From: Amphimedon queenslandica
Taxonomy: Eukaryota > Porifera > Demospongiae > Haplosclerida > Niphatidae
Direction of reading: 5' to 3'
Assembly (NCBI RefSeq): GCF_000090795.2
Contig: NW_003546253.1
Span: 55,529 to 119,528 of the forward strand
DNA length: 64,000 bases
Within the stretch, counting starts at the first letter, position 1, and each line of letters opens with the position of its first letter. Shown one piece after another: positions 47,092-58,898 of the stretch. Below the pieces are notes generated by a model. The model was not told where the DNA came from. It made no database searches and saw nothing but the letters and a program-made list of their open reading frames with translations. A program made the translations under genes and the position numbers.

Positions 47092-48847
47092 TTATACATG
47101 CAAAGCTAAAGATTCACTGCCTCTGTATTCTTGAATTTTGTCAACTATTGGACCGTCATTACAGTAAAAGTAAAGAAGATTACTATACAATGCAGGGTTG
47201 GCTTGTAGGCCTATTGCATTATGAATAATGAGAACTGAGAGTTGCTGGCAATTTTGAAGGACTTCCTGAAGTCCTTTGCTTCTTTGATCATAAGTGTACA
47301 GCAAACTAACATTGAGATAAATGAGGGATCTCAAATTTGAGAGAATCAGAAGCAAATGCAGACTCTCATGTGATTGAACTCCACTGCATAAATGAATTGC
47401 ACAATCCATTACTTGAAGACCTTTGAGACTGGACATGCTCTTAATATAGCTAATCATATTGCTCTTTGCATGCAGTTGACTCAATATCAGGGAGATGTGA
47501 TACTTGTGACGAACCTCCTCCTTCCTGTGATGTTGATGGTGAGTGACTGATAGGTGGTAGAAGAGAACAACAGCTGACAGACAAAAACTTTAATTTTTTC
47601 ATTTTTGATAAACAATGCCAAAAATGTTCCGCATCCACATCAACAGTTTCAGAAGCATATGACACATCTAACTCTCTCAGTTTTAAACAGTGTTCAGATA
47701 ATGGAACTAGGTAGGCATCCAAATAATCTGATAGAGCACTTCTCCTTAAACTAACTTCTAATACATTTGGTGTGTCTTTAACAATCAAACAAAAGGACTC
47801 AAGTGATAAGGTTACTGAAGCAAATCCAAGTATAGTAACATTAACTCCGTATTGACTGGCATAAACTGGTAGACCAGAGGGAATATTTTTGTCTTTAAAA
47901 ACAGCATATTGTCGACTAAGATCATCATCATTAGGCTGTGTAGTTGGCGTAACAAAATCTTTCAATGTCATCATTAGCTCACCATTAGCAGTCACAGCAA
48001 CAGTTTCAGAATTGTTGGGACCAAGTTGCAATGAATACATTGGTATGTCATAAAAATCAAAGTTCAAAGGTCGACGATATCTTTGATAGACTGCAAAATG
48101 AGCTGAATGAGTTATAGGAGGACAATTTGGCTTTGGAATATTTCTAAAATCAATGAAGCCAATTACAATAAATATATGTGGTGAGCACTTGTTTTCCAAC
48201 CACTTCTCAAGGAAAGATTCTCTCGAAGCATTCTGAACTATGATGAGCTTTTTTAAATGTGAAAGACATGAAAACTTTGTCCCAAACAGTTTAACAGATG
48301 CTCTTTTGTCTAAAGTGAGCGTCAAGTACTGCAAGTGAGGAAAATATGAAAGTGAAGAAATCTTTTCCAACGCACTGAAACTTATCTGAAACTCATACAG
48401 ATTCAAAGTATGAATATTTTTACAGTTGAGTATTTTCGGTCGATAGTAGCTGAATGGTAGCTGTCCCCTTAAACTCAGTGACTGCACGTGTGGTTGGCAT
48501 GTTTTTAAAACTGATTTAATGAATGGAGCATTTGTCTTATGGTACGCATCATCAATGAAAACATTTGTCCACAAATAAGGATCGGAACATATCGTGTAAA
48601 GCTGTCTATTGACCAGTCTAAGGGACATCTTATCTCTGAGTGACAGCATGATACATATCTCTTGTATGATCTCCTTTGGTAGTGAATCAAGTGATAAATA
48701 TTCTTTGTCCTCCTTTACAGTATTATCCAATAAAAGGAGCTGATTTACCCGAAGGAGCTGATTTACCCTAACGAGCTGATTGTGCTCTTGATTATCATCC
48801 TCTGATTCTTCAGAATCGAGTTTGAGTCGCTTTAACGGAGACGCCAT
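47092..48847 (-). pseudogene. F-box/LRR paralog interrupted by a 4-bp duplication
   Basis: Colinear with the neighbouring 598-aa F-box gene from MASPLKRLKLDSEE through the F-box and LRR-like region. The frame is lost where TGCA is duplicated (TGCATGCA, 47467-47474); the neighbour reads a single copy. Downstream, the second frame continues the homology (MISYIKSMSSLKGLQVMDCA ...) to a stop at 47092. The change truncates the product at 465 aa, removing the last repeats. Because the rest is intact this could be a young pseudogene, an allele, a sequencing error, or a functional truncated protein. Confidence 0.75.
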
Positions 48848-49140
48848 TTTTATTCAAGTTAATGAAGTCATTAATTCATTTTATACTAATAACACAATAA
48901 TTATAATACATGCAAAGGTTCAACAGTCTCTGTGTAGTCATAGATATACAAAAACCTAGTTCCATTATCTGAACACTGTTTAAAACTGAGAGAGTTAGAT
49001 GTGTTTGTATATCTATGGTGTAGTTTTGAATTTTGTTAATCTGATACTACAGACTCGGAATTGCCCATCACTAATGAAATTGTAGATCTAATTTTACAAA
49101 TTTCAACAAAATACATCAATTTATGGACTGTTTTAGGCAC

Positions 49141-51906
49141 TTAAGACCGAGCCTTTCGGTTAATATTCCAGGGTTCCAGTTCTATTTGTGTAACCAGTCT
49201 GAATACAATAAGCAGTATAGTGTCCCTTGATCCAGTACCACTCATAGTACAAGTATAGAGACCACTGTCAGTCTCTTTAACTGAAGCTATAGTGAGGTTG
49301 CTCTGTACAGCTGGACTAGTAGAAGGACTGCCACGTTGAGACATAAACTGAGTGTTGTCGCCATTAGCAATAATACCATCAGATGATTTCATGCCTCTGC
49401 TGTCCGTCCAAGAAATTTCATAATTAATTGGTAGGTATCCAGTGAAGATACATGATAGTGTGACATCTTTGCCTTCTTCAATAATCACAGTATTAGCTGT
49501 TGCTGATACACTACCTATATTGCAACAAAAGAAATAAGAGATACAACAATAATAATAATAATAATAGATATTAATAATTTTAACTTATTTCATATAAATT
49601 TAAATTTTAACTCATTATAAATTATTTTATAACTACTGCTACTACTATTCTTCCATTTGCTTCTATAATAATAATAATATTAGGTGCTCATACTACATAA
49701 CAACTGAGGCACCTATGGTGCGTGGACTCGCCTGCTGAGATTCACCTTAGTGATAATGTGTTGCTTGAATTTGCTTGTACTATAGTATGATATTATAGCA
49801 ATTTGAAAAAAATTGATTTTGAGTAAACTGCACCCATAAAATAAATTATGGGTTTGGTCGACAGATTAAACATGGCCATAGATATTAGAGTAAATGAAAG
49901 GGATTGGAAACTTCCTTTGGTGGCTGGAAATGCTAGTTACAAATACCGTATTAATTTAATCTGATTTTCTATAATTAATCATATCTAAAATTGAAAATGG
50001 CTGCAGAAGTACAGGTAACCTTCAATAATGTAGAGGGACACTCTTTCTACTTGCCCAAGTAGTCTGCTGTGGCAATCATTATGTTTGCAGTTTAAATTCA
50101 TTGTTGATGAACATTGGCAATCATTAATCACCATATATTACATGTTTAATTGTATATTTTTTTGTAATTTATAACCTATCTGATAGAGAGTGTGCCAGTG
50201 ACCTCTGGTGTGTTATAAAATTTTAACCTCCAAACCTCTTTCAAAGTCAATTCGCCAAATTTTCTAGCTATACGGTATTATGCTTTAGATTGTATGTAGA
50301 CTCTTACAAGAGCTCTTATTATTACTGTACTAGGCAATAGTAGACTCTTTTAATTCATAACTTACTGAAAAGTGTCAAACTGATTTTACTTGTATTTGTG
50401 TTGGGGTTTATAACACCCCATGAATTATTACCCATCGCCAGATAAGAGGCAGAACAGGTATAATCCCCAGCATCAGCAGCACTGACATTAGATAACATTA
50501 ATATACTAGTCCTTGTGGTATCTGCTAATTTCATTACTCCGTTACTAATACTAACTCCAGGGCCACTCCAAGTCCAATGAAAGGTTCCATTATTAACAAC
50601 TGTACAGGATAAGTTAAGAGATGGCTGTACTGTATCAGGCTCCAGTGTTTGATTAGGAGACATGAATACAATAGGAAGAGCAGAAAAAGAAATAGGTTCT
50701 ACAAAAATAAGGAGTCACCATGGACACATATGGACATTAATGTAGGTACCTGTATCTATGAAGAACTTAATTTCACTGATAAAAGTTTTCTGAGTTGCAA
50801 AATCTGATGTAGTGGGAGAGAACAATTCAAGTAAAGGAATCTCTTTGGCAGTATTATTATAAGGTTTGGCATTGAGGACAATCATTGAAAGCATTATAGT
50901 GTCATCATCAGATTGGGATACTTTATAATTATTAATGAATGTCAAATGGACGCCATGTTTAGGAGTAGGATAGTATATATACATCCATATATGAGGTAGT
51001 CCATATCCTAAGGATGGATTACTGTAGTAATATATATCCATGCGATTGAAGAAGTAATTGAAAGGTATATGATCGAAGGAGGGAGTGATTTCAAATCTGT
51101 TACCAACGAATTTATCAGGATTAAAGGCCAGTCCTTCATTAGTTACATCATCATACAGTTTGCAGGGATCGCTGATGCAGGTTATCCCATTGATTAATGA
51201 GGTGAATGGTTTTACTATAAAACAAAATTAATGCCCCATACATGAGGGTATAATTAACTATACCTTGATATTGTAATGAAGACTGTACAACCAATGACAA
51301 TAGTAACAAGATCATGCCTGCCTATAAGGAGAGCTCATTTAATTAAGCAATGTGATAAAATTAAAACTGCTATCATGATATTCGATGTTCTTCATGTCCG
51401 TCTCAAAGTCATATTAACTCAATTAACACCTGTCTTTCATCACATTATCAAGACACTATGACATATAGTCCAGCATGTTATACTAAATTAGTGAGATTTA
51501 TTGGATATGGGAAATTTTGGTGAAACTATAGGATGGTAGATTAGATTTTGTCATATCTTTACCATGTGGCAGTTAATATTGGAAATATTTAGCGAGTTTT
51601 AAGTTGTGCCTTTTCCAAAATTGCCTGGTAAATTGCCAAGATTAATTGATCACCCAATTAAAAATCTCACTGTAACCTGGGGGAGTCTGTTTTAAGTTAC
51701 ACGCATAGCTCCTGTAGTGTTTTAGGTTATATTATATAACCCACACTTACTGGACATTGTCAGCATCTACTATATACATAATACTACCGACATTAGAGAG
51801 AGACAGTCTTATCAATCATGCAGACATGCAGTGTACAATACAATGAATATTCTCATTTCAGTGATTGTGTGCTGTTATTCCGCTCGGCTTCACTCACCGG
51901 GTACAT
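49141..51906 (-). CDS. Secreted protein with a unique N-terminal domain and two Ig domains
   Basis: Five exons: 51906..51898, 51321..51264, 51214..50750, 50698..50366, 49514..49141; phases agree, 412 aa. A signal peptide is built across exons 1-2 (MYPAGMILLLLSLVVQSS). Exon 3 codes a 155-aa domain I do not recognise (ITCISDPCKLYDD ... HIWMYIYYPTPKHGVH). Exons 4 and 5 each code an Ig-like domain with the usual Cys...Trp...Asp-x-Gly-x-Tyr-x-Cys pattern (LSCTVV ... AGDYTCSAS; LSCIFTG ... SGLYTCTMS). All introns flanking the Ig exons are phase 1, as in classical Ig exon shuffling. No membrane segment after the last Ig domain, so probably secreted, unless further 3' exons exist. Confidence 0.75.
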
Positions 51907-52377
51907 GATGGACTTCAGTTAAAGGACCGACTCAGGAGGAGACCAGAGCTTACTCGATTGAGAAATTACTTGAGAAGTCAGAAGTGCTAGTCTGAGTTAA
52001 CTTATAAACTCAAATGAACTATAAACAGCAACACTGCACCAAAGAGTGTCTTGGACTTCACACACCAGCAGGCTCGCACACGAGAAATCCAACTTGAGGT
52101 ACGTACGTGTGGACAAAATGGGCAAGGCTTAAACCATTTTATAAAAATGGCTTGCACACGAAAATGAAAATTGAAATTATTGCTTATTTTTTAATGTAAA
52201 CTACCCAAATAGACTATTCCTAGTTGCATTCTTTGCTAAAATTGCTGGTGGCCATCACAAGCCCAGTCTGAGATGCCATTTAGCACATAAAATAATTACA
52301 TCATAATGACATAATTATTATTATTAAATCTAATTTTCTTATTAAAATAAATTTGAAACCATTGTAAATATCAAGAG
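51907..52377. other. Intergenic region, nothing recognised
   Basis: About 470 bp between the CASD1-like gene and the Ig gene, both on the minus strand. AT-rich, no repeat or coding signal seen. Confidence 0.5.
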
Positions 52378-54426
52378 TTAGTCTCTAGCCTCTTCCTCAT
52401 CTCCCTCCTCTTCCTCCTCCTCTGGTAAATAAAATTCTGAATTATTAATTTCAAACGAGTACGTGTGGAATCTCAGTGATAGAAACACTAGAATTAGTAG
52501 TGTAGCCAACAGGTTGAGAGAGTAATAAGATGGAAATAAATACACAAGCCCTTTGTCATTATACGACAACATAATATGCTGGAATAGGACGTACAACTGA
52601 AAGAGAGATTCATCAATAAAGACCCTATAGGATCATCATTTTGTCTTACCTCTATTGACATGCTACCCACATACTTGTACACAAAACTATAACTGGACTT
52701 TAACTTGTCATTAAAATTACGCAAAATCAGATAACCAAGAACCTATAATTGTACATATAATAGTTATTAAATGAGATACACCTACCATAAAAGACACTAG
52801 AAACAAATGCAGCAATTGACTGTACCAAGTGACCCTTGCCTGACTCAAAAATATTAAGTATATCTAAAATAAAAATAATAATAAATTAATTTATTTATAC
52901 ATTTTTATTCACTATAAAGGAGGAGATTGATATTAGCGCTTTTACTGGCTGCCTTGACGATGATGTTGTAGTTGAAGAATTATTAGTTTTATTATAAAAA
53001 GCAATGGACACTCCAAGCACTGATAACTTAATGACAAAAAAGAGAAAAAGAAAGTGTGGTTAAAATTAAAAAGAGGGGTCACTGACTTACTATTTTAACT
53101 ATTAACGATATCATCCACAATTGTCGATTCGGAGATAGTGTGGCAAAATCACCGATAACATGAAACTAAGCAATATTAGGAGGTTGTATGCGATGATCAA
53201 TGACTAACCTCAACAGCAGATATAATGAGGAGTATAATCAGATTAAACACTAGCTTTAATATGAATACAATTTCTACAAGAAAGAGAGAGAGGGAGAGGG
53301 GGGAGGGAAGGAGGCAATATTCAATGATTAAAGTTTCCTCTAACTATTAATATTATTGGAGCTCCCTCCAATCCTAGGCGGTACTGCCATAATAAAGTAG
53401 ACCACTAGTATTGACTGTGATATGACAAACGGTACAGTGTACAATGTAATGGAGGAGTGGAGGAAAATGCAAAACCATATAACAAGATTAACACAGCGAT
53501 AAAAAACCTAATAAATAATAAACTGATAACTATTACAATATGAGGGCAGGTTAGTTTACTTTTATTAATTTCTTAATTGAGTAATCATTGTTGTTAAAAT
53601 AGTAATTGAAAGAGTCGTAAGCTGTTCCAAAGGAGATGAGTCCAACCATGCATAACCACACCCATGAACCAACACCACTCTATTTATAGTATAAATCAGA
53701 AATAATAATAATAATAATAATAATAATAGCATAATTACTAACTTCAGATATGTATGAATATTCTAATGACATCATAACTAGTACAGACACGCCTCTTAGT
53801 TCAATGATCTGTTCCCGTGGCAACCAATCAACTGCACCTCCTGGAGACTAAATCAAAATAACTTTTCAAAGTTGCTCCAAAATCAGGCCAAAGTCCCTGT
53901 ACTATAGTACAGGGTCTTTGGCCAAATTTCACCAAAAATGAAAAGGAGAGAATTAGGCAAAATTTCCCCCAAAATCAAAAGTTGCTGTTAACTCTGAGGA
54001 TAGCACAGGATATTTTTAAAATTAGCATATTTTAAAAAATAAAATAAATCAAAATTTCTATATGGCATAAGGGCATCGATGTGTATCATAAAAGTGAAAA
54101 GGTTTATAAAATCACTTGTTTAGGTACAGTCTCCCTCTTCATAAATCCAAGACAAACAATAGCAATTGAGATAAGAAAAAACAACAGGAACGACTGCCAA
54201 GGACTAGCTATGACAAAGTATCCAATCCTGAAACAGAGAGGAATGCTATCATACAATGAAAAACTAACATTCTCTATTACCTGTCGGTAGCTACTGCATA
54301 AAACAATGATATGAATATGGTACCAATTAAGTTAATGACATAGTAGCAATAATCTAAATTGATCAGTGCTCCTTCAAAATATGGCTCTAGAGCTGCAAAA
54401 AGGGGAAGAAAGTAATTATACTATAA

Positions 54427-54460
<34 letters not shown>

Positions 54461-55952
54461 TACGTATCAAAGTTCCTGTAGCTCTCACAAATACCAGACC
54501 ACAATACAAAGCAATCCTAAACACAAACAACAAACAAGTAAATACAAACAAGCAAACTGTTTACAGGACAACAAGTGCCGGTGCAATGACAGAAGAATAA
54601 TAAGATGTGTCAGAGCTAATGCAGCAATTGCCATACTGACTGTCCTTGCATATGAAGTGAACTATAAGCTCAATACCCTAAAAATAAAAAAAATAAAATT
54701 AATAAAATAAAATTAAATTAAAGTATTCCAGTTACTTACTTGATCATCTTTTCTGCTTTTATCTAATTTAAATAAAACAACCGACTCAGTAAATTCCTCG
54801 TGAGAAGTAATGGCCTCGTTGTATCTGTCGATTAGAAAACTTTGACATTTTCTATCATCCTCACTTAGAATCTCTTGATCTATTTTAAAAAGCAATAACA
54901 ACAACAACAATAATAATTAATGACTTACCATATAATAACATAATAATTGTAGGTAATTGAGCACCATTCTCCTTTGCTTTGTTCAAAACTTTAATTTGTG
55001 AAGCGATTAACGTAGACACCAGTTCTAATCAAAGAGATAACATAATTAATATGACATCATGCTGGATCACTATGACTCACCATTGCATGAATTAGAAGCT
55101 CCTCCCAATTCATCTTTTTTATTAATGTATTGGAAATGTTGATGAACAATTAGGGTTGGCATGAATCTTGATGATAACTAGAAAAATTGCTCAATTAATT
55201 ATTTCAATTATAAAACTTTTTTCACTTTTTGTATGTTATTTTCGTAATAGTCTATGATGCTCTGATCCAGTCTTTCTATCCATAAATAATCCTAATTAAA
55301 TAAATAAGAATAACCTCTCTTTCTCTCTCTCTCTTACAGAATTAAATTGTTTTTCTTCAACATTAACTGTCAAAGGAATGTTCTATAAAAGACATATTGT
55401 AATGACCTCTCTCTCCTTTTCTCTCTCTCACTTTTTGTATTTCTTTAGTAAGATCAGGTATTTCATTGTTACTTATTTCATCTCCGATTATCTTGAAATA
55501 CTTTAGTAATGATTTCTCTCCAATAAATAAAACATTATGTGACGTAGTACCCTCAAAATTCACACAATTATCTAAGACCCTAAATTGTAAAAACCATTAT
55601 CATTATCATCATCATCATTATTATTTATTAAAATTAATTAATAATTAATTTAAACAATTAAAATTAACAGGATACATAGGATGTAGGGTATATTACCTAG
55701 TTACGTGATATCTGCTAAGAAGACACTGATAAGGATACCATTGCTCACCAACCCACTGACCATAATTGATAACAGAATTACAAGTATCTGTCATTAATTA
55801 AAATAAAATCAATAACTATTGTTCATAGCAATAATTTTACCAAGTGCTTTAGGTGGTTTGATGAATATTGCTGTTATTATAATTATTATCGACAAAGTCC
55901 CCGTAGCTTTGAGAGAGATGGCCCGCCATTTGCTTTCCTCTGAAGAAGCCAT
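52378..55952 (-). CDS. CASD1: CASD1-like membrane protein (SGNH + Cas1p acyltransferase fold), SGNH site apparently lost
   Basis: CASD1 is the Golgi sialate O-acetyltransferase. About 15 exons from MASSEESKWRAISLK (55952) to EEEARD (52378); start chosen just before a signal anchor (LSIIIIITAIFI). The luminal part aligns with CASD1 (GEQWYPYQCLLSRYHV, CVNFEGTTSHNVLFIG, DRYNEAITSHEEF). The C-terminal part is a multi-pass region that ends with a CASD1-like LRNFNDKLKSSYSFVYKYVG and SIELYVLFQH, then an acidic tail. The GDS nucleophile block reads GEK (55521-55513), and the later DGxH segment has no counterpart between VVLFKLDKSRKDDQ and the next exon. If the exon model holds, the SGNH domain is catalytically dead and the protein may have another role. 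Confidence 0.75.
53865..53960. repeat. Dispersed 186-bp-family repeat, partial
   Basis: In an intron of the CASD1-like gene: AAAGTTGCTCCAAAATCAGG, then CCCTGTACTATAGTACAGGG, then GGCCAAATTTCACCAAAAAT. Half a unit with a perfect palindrome. Confidence 0.85.
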
Positions 55953-56101
55953 TTTTTCTTTCTTTGCAGCCAGCCCCACCCATTTATAGAGAATGTACAT
56001 ATGTGTGGGTCTTATCAGATATCATTATCATTACTCAATCTATGATTAGATCTACAAGCGTTCAGCTCGACATAGTCTCGACAGACCTATTGCATGAAGT
56101 A

Positions 56102-57430
56102 ATGTTTCGTTACCTCCTCCTGTTTCTCTCTTGTATTACTGGTAAGTTCTCTTCTACTCGGTTGTGTACCCTATTAGTCTTTTACAATGATTATTTCCTT
56201 TTATAAAATATAAATACATAGGCCTAATCCATTATTCTTCTTATTGTTAGTATTGTTGATTTAAGTGGTAATTTTTTTTAGTTTTTCCCTAAATTGAGCA
56301 TAACGACTCATAAATTGTGTACACATATGTGTGTGTGGTTAATACATTAATTTTACAGTTCCATTAGTTTGGCATGTGATAAAAGACAAATAATCTTTCA
56401 ACCACTATAACTCCCCCTCTCTCCTCCTTTTTCCTCTCTTTCTCCCTCTCACAGTATCATTGAGTAATACACCAGAGGCGTATTTAGGGGGGGGCTGAGG
56501 GGGCTTGAGCACCCCCCTCAGGGCTGGGCTCAGAAAAAAATTACTAAAGTCCTGGACTCTTGCATCACTACCAAGCCTCTTAACAAAGTTATCTATCCCC
56601 CTGGTCATGATTTCAGCAGTTTCCAGTGTTTTAAGGAGCAATCAGAAGTACCAGTAACATAGCAGTATGCTTGAAATGATCTTGGCCCCACCCGTAATTG
56701 ACGAAAATGCAGGAAAAGGCCGTTTTACCACCGTAAAAGTGGGTGTGGCCAAAATCGCGGCGCGCTTCGCGCGCCCTCGGCACCCCCCTCCTTCAATTTC
56801 TAGATACGCCCCTGATACACTATGTTATGGTGAAAGTGAGGATGAAACATAATAATAATGATAATGGTACCTGTTCATTGCAATCTCCACATGACTACTG
56901 CGTTTTTTTTTATTAATAACCATAAAACAGTTACCAGAGGTTGTAGACATAGAGATCCAGGTGACATTGGTACTATAATTTGTCTCAATCACTGGATACA
57001 TGATCACAATAACAGATCATTATATTGCTGTCAAGGCAACTATTGTAATGGGTGTCCAGATATTGAGAGATTGTGTGAGATTAAAAGTCTACTGAATGTC
57101 ACTGATCCTCCTCCTGAATGTAATACCACTCTTCTCACCTGTACTCCTTCTAGTTCTATCTCAATGACTAGTACTCCTGGGATTTCATCGTGTAAGTATT
57201 TTTGTTTATGCCACATGTGCATATTCATGCTGGTCTCTCTATTTTTCCCTTTTTCCTTTTCCTATTATTCTCTCACTGCTGTTCCTTTTCTGCTTCCTCT
57301 CATTTTAGCTCCAATCCCTTCTTCGTCAGTTACTGTGTCCAGTACATCTGTCCCTACCCCCAATGGATTTTCTCAGACTTGCATCACCTTTATTGCCACA
57401 GTCACCTTCTTATTCACATTCACAGTATAA
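56102..57430 (+). pseudogene. Broken TGF-beta-receptor-like ectodomain copy
   Basis: Paralog of the receptor gene at 58.9 kb; signal-peptide exon 56102..56141, second exon from 56455. Identity extends through intron 1, so the duplication is recent. Exon 2 is interrupted by a 342-bp transposon (56473-56814), after which the Cys-rich text ([46 protein letters not shown]) resumes out of step with the signal exon. A last exon (from about 57310) codes the Ser/Thr stalk ([16 protein letters not shown]) and the start of the membrane segment, then stops. Kinase exons are absent. Most likely a dead copy; a decoy-type truncated product is the less likely alternative. Confidence 0.8.
56473..56814. mobile_element. 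Non-autonomous DNA transposon in the receptor-like pseudogene
   Basis: 342 bp with inverted ends CAGAGGCGTATTTAG and the complement of CAGGGGCGTATCTAG (13 of 15 match). Flanked by a 6-bp direct repeat atacac (56467-56472, 56815-56820). The intact paralog has the uninterrupted site (gagtaatagactatg). GC-rich interior with a cgcggcgcgcttcgcgcgc palindrome. No coding capacity. The 6-bp duplication does not fit hAT (8 bp), so the superfamily is left open. Confidence 0.88.
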
Positions 57431-57538
57431 TTTTAGTTTCCTGTTTTTTTTAATTTTTAAGTTTTAATTTAAATTTAATTATGATTAACTTTATTAAAAC
57501 CATAGATATTAAAACTAAATTTTGCAGTAAAGAAGTTT

Positions 57539-58615
57539 TTATCTTTTGTTGCTCTCTTCAAATTCTCTATCAAGTTCGCTTTCATTCACCACATGATAGA
57601 AAGTAGAAGTAGAGTATTTAGTAGATCCTTGAACTCCAAAATTAAATCTATAACTTAGTCTTTTGCATTCGACTACAACAATATGAAAAATAAAAGCAGC
57701 TCCAGCTGCAAAACTGGAGCCAGGAATAAAAACAGCACTTGCTACAAATAAGCCAAAGTTTGGTGCACCAAATATAAATTCATAGAATCGATTCGTGGCT
57801 GGTACGATGAATAAAGTGCAATAAATGAGAGGGTAAGCAAGAAGGGGAAGCAGCATAATTAGGACTTGTCTTTGTGTCCTTGCTTTTTGAAGCAACTCGG
57901 CTCTTTCTCCCGCATTCTGTTGTCTCACTCCTTTATTACAGCAAATTCTATACGTCATGACAATTATTGTTGCCGTAGCTAGTAATGAGGTGATGGTGAG
58001 TACAAATAGTCCTGGACCATACCATATTGCAAACTGCTGTATCTGTCCTTCTAAATCACTTGAGCACGAGTTACGACGACCAATTATCCAGCACCATGGT
58101 CCAGCACGACCATATGAGTGAGTGAATAATGGAACACTAGCCACCAATGGCCCTACCAACAGACCCAGTACTACTAAGGGTATTTCTAATTTTCTCATAT
58201 TCTTGAACCAAATGGCATAAACTATTAGATGGACTGTTATCCATACGGTGAATATTAACTTCGCCCATGATATTGATATAATTATATATGCCATGGCCTT
58301 ACATAAAATGTTATAACCGTTCCCTCTATTATTGTAAGCATCAAATATAAGCAGAAACAGTTGCATTGATCGTGTTAGTCCAAAGAACATTGCTGCAGTA
58401 ACTTGATACATAGCCAGCCTGTAGGCATATTTTTTGTACAGCTTGAGGATACACGACATTAAGAGTCCAATCAGACATGTCAGCATTGATGCAGCACCCA
58501 CCGATCCGTATATTATCAACAGAGTGTGGTTTTCATCCTCAGAAATGGGTGAACATGATGAGTTTAGATCTAAATCCCCCAAGCTCGCCATCATTTGAAT
58601 TTCCAAGTTCAACAC
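57539..58615 (-). CDS. Intronless seven-transmembrane receptor
   Basis: Single exon, 358 aa. A short N-terminus with an NSS glycosylation site is followed by seven hydrophobic segments: about residues 34-57, 67-90, 106-130, 147-165, 197-222, 251-273, 288-315. The loop between TM4 and TM5 has WCWI and a second Cys (NSCSS), with a Cys near the start of TM3 (NILCKAMAY), fitting the usual disulfide. The overall look (LLPLLAYPLIYCTLFIVPATNR, late TM6-7) recalls cAMP-receptor/secretin-like classes rather than rhodopsin; there is no DRY or NPxxY. Ligand unknown. It lies between the two receptor-kinase paralogs, on the opposite strand. Confidence 0.8.
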   Translation of the reverse strand: MLNLEIQMMASLGDLDLNSSCSPISEDENHTLLIIYGSVGAASMLTCLIGLLMSCILKLYKKYAYRLAMYQVTAAMFFGLTRSMQLFLLIFDAYNNRGNGYNILCKAMAYIIISISWAKLIFTVWITVHLIVYAIWFKNMRKLEIPLVVLGLLVGPLVASVPLFTHSYGRAGPWCWIIGRRNSCSSDLEGQIQQFAIWYGPGLFVLTITSLLATATIIVMTYRICCNKGVRQQNAGERAELLQKARTQRQVLIMLLPLLAYPLIYCTLFIVPATNRFYEFIFGAPNFGLFVASAVFIPGSSFAAGAAFIFHIVVVECKRLSYRFNFGVQGSTKYSTSTFYHVVNESELDREFEESNKR

Positions 58616-58898
58616 CCAACAAGAAATAAGGTCAGTAGAGTAGTAGACTCACTCGTGATAACTATCGTAATTCCGATAATCCGATTAGATCGAGGGATTA
58701 GATGAATTTAAATTTGAGATCTACATATTCATTCTATTTTCATTTTCGATATTTAAACGGCACTGCAATTTTAAATTTAACCATTACTAGCCACACCTAC
58801 AAAAGGTGGGGCTAATAATCTAATAGGTAACTTCATAAAAGCTGAACTTCATTACATGATCAGGGGAGTCTTTGAGTCATTTTGCGACAGCGTGAAGT

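Noticed and set aside
54590-54680. Alternative frame in the CASD1-like gene giving a membrane helix (MAIAALALTHLIILLSL)
   Set aside because: That frame joins the next exon through a stop codon; the frame with GNCC and IALYCGLVFV keeps phase and resembles CASD1 better.
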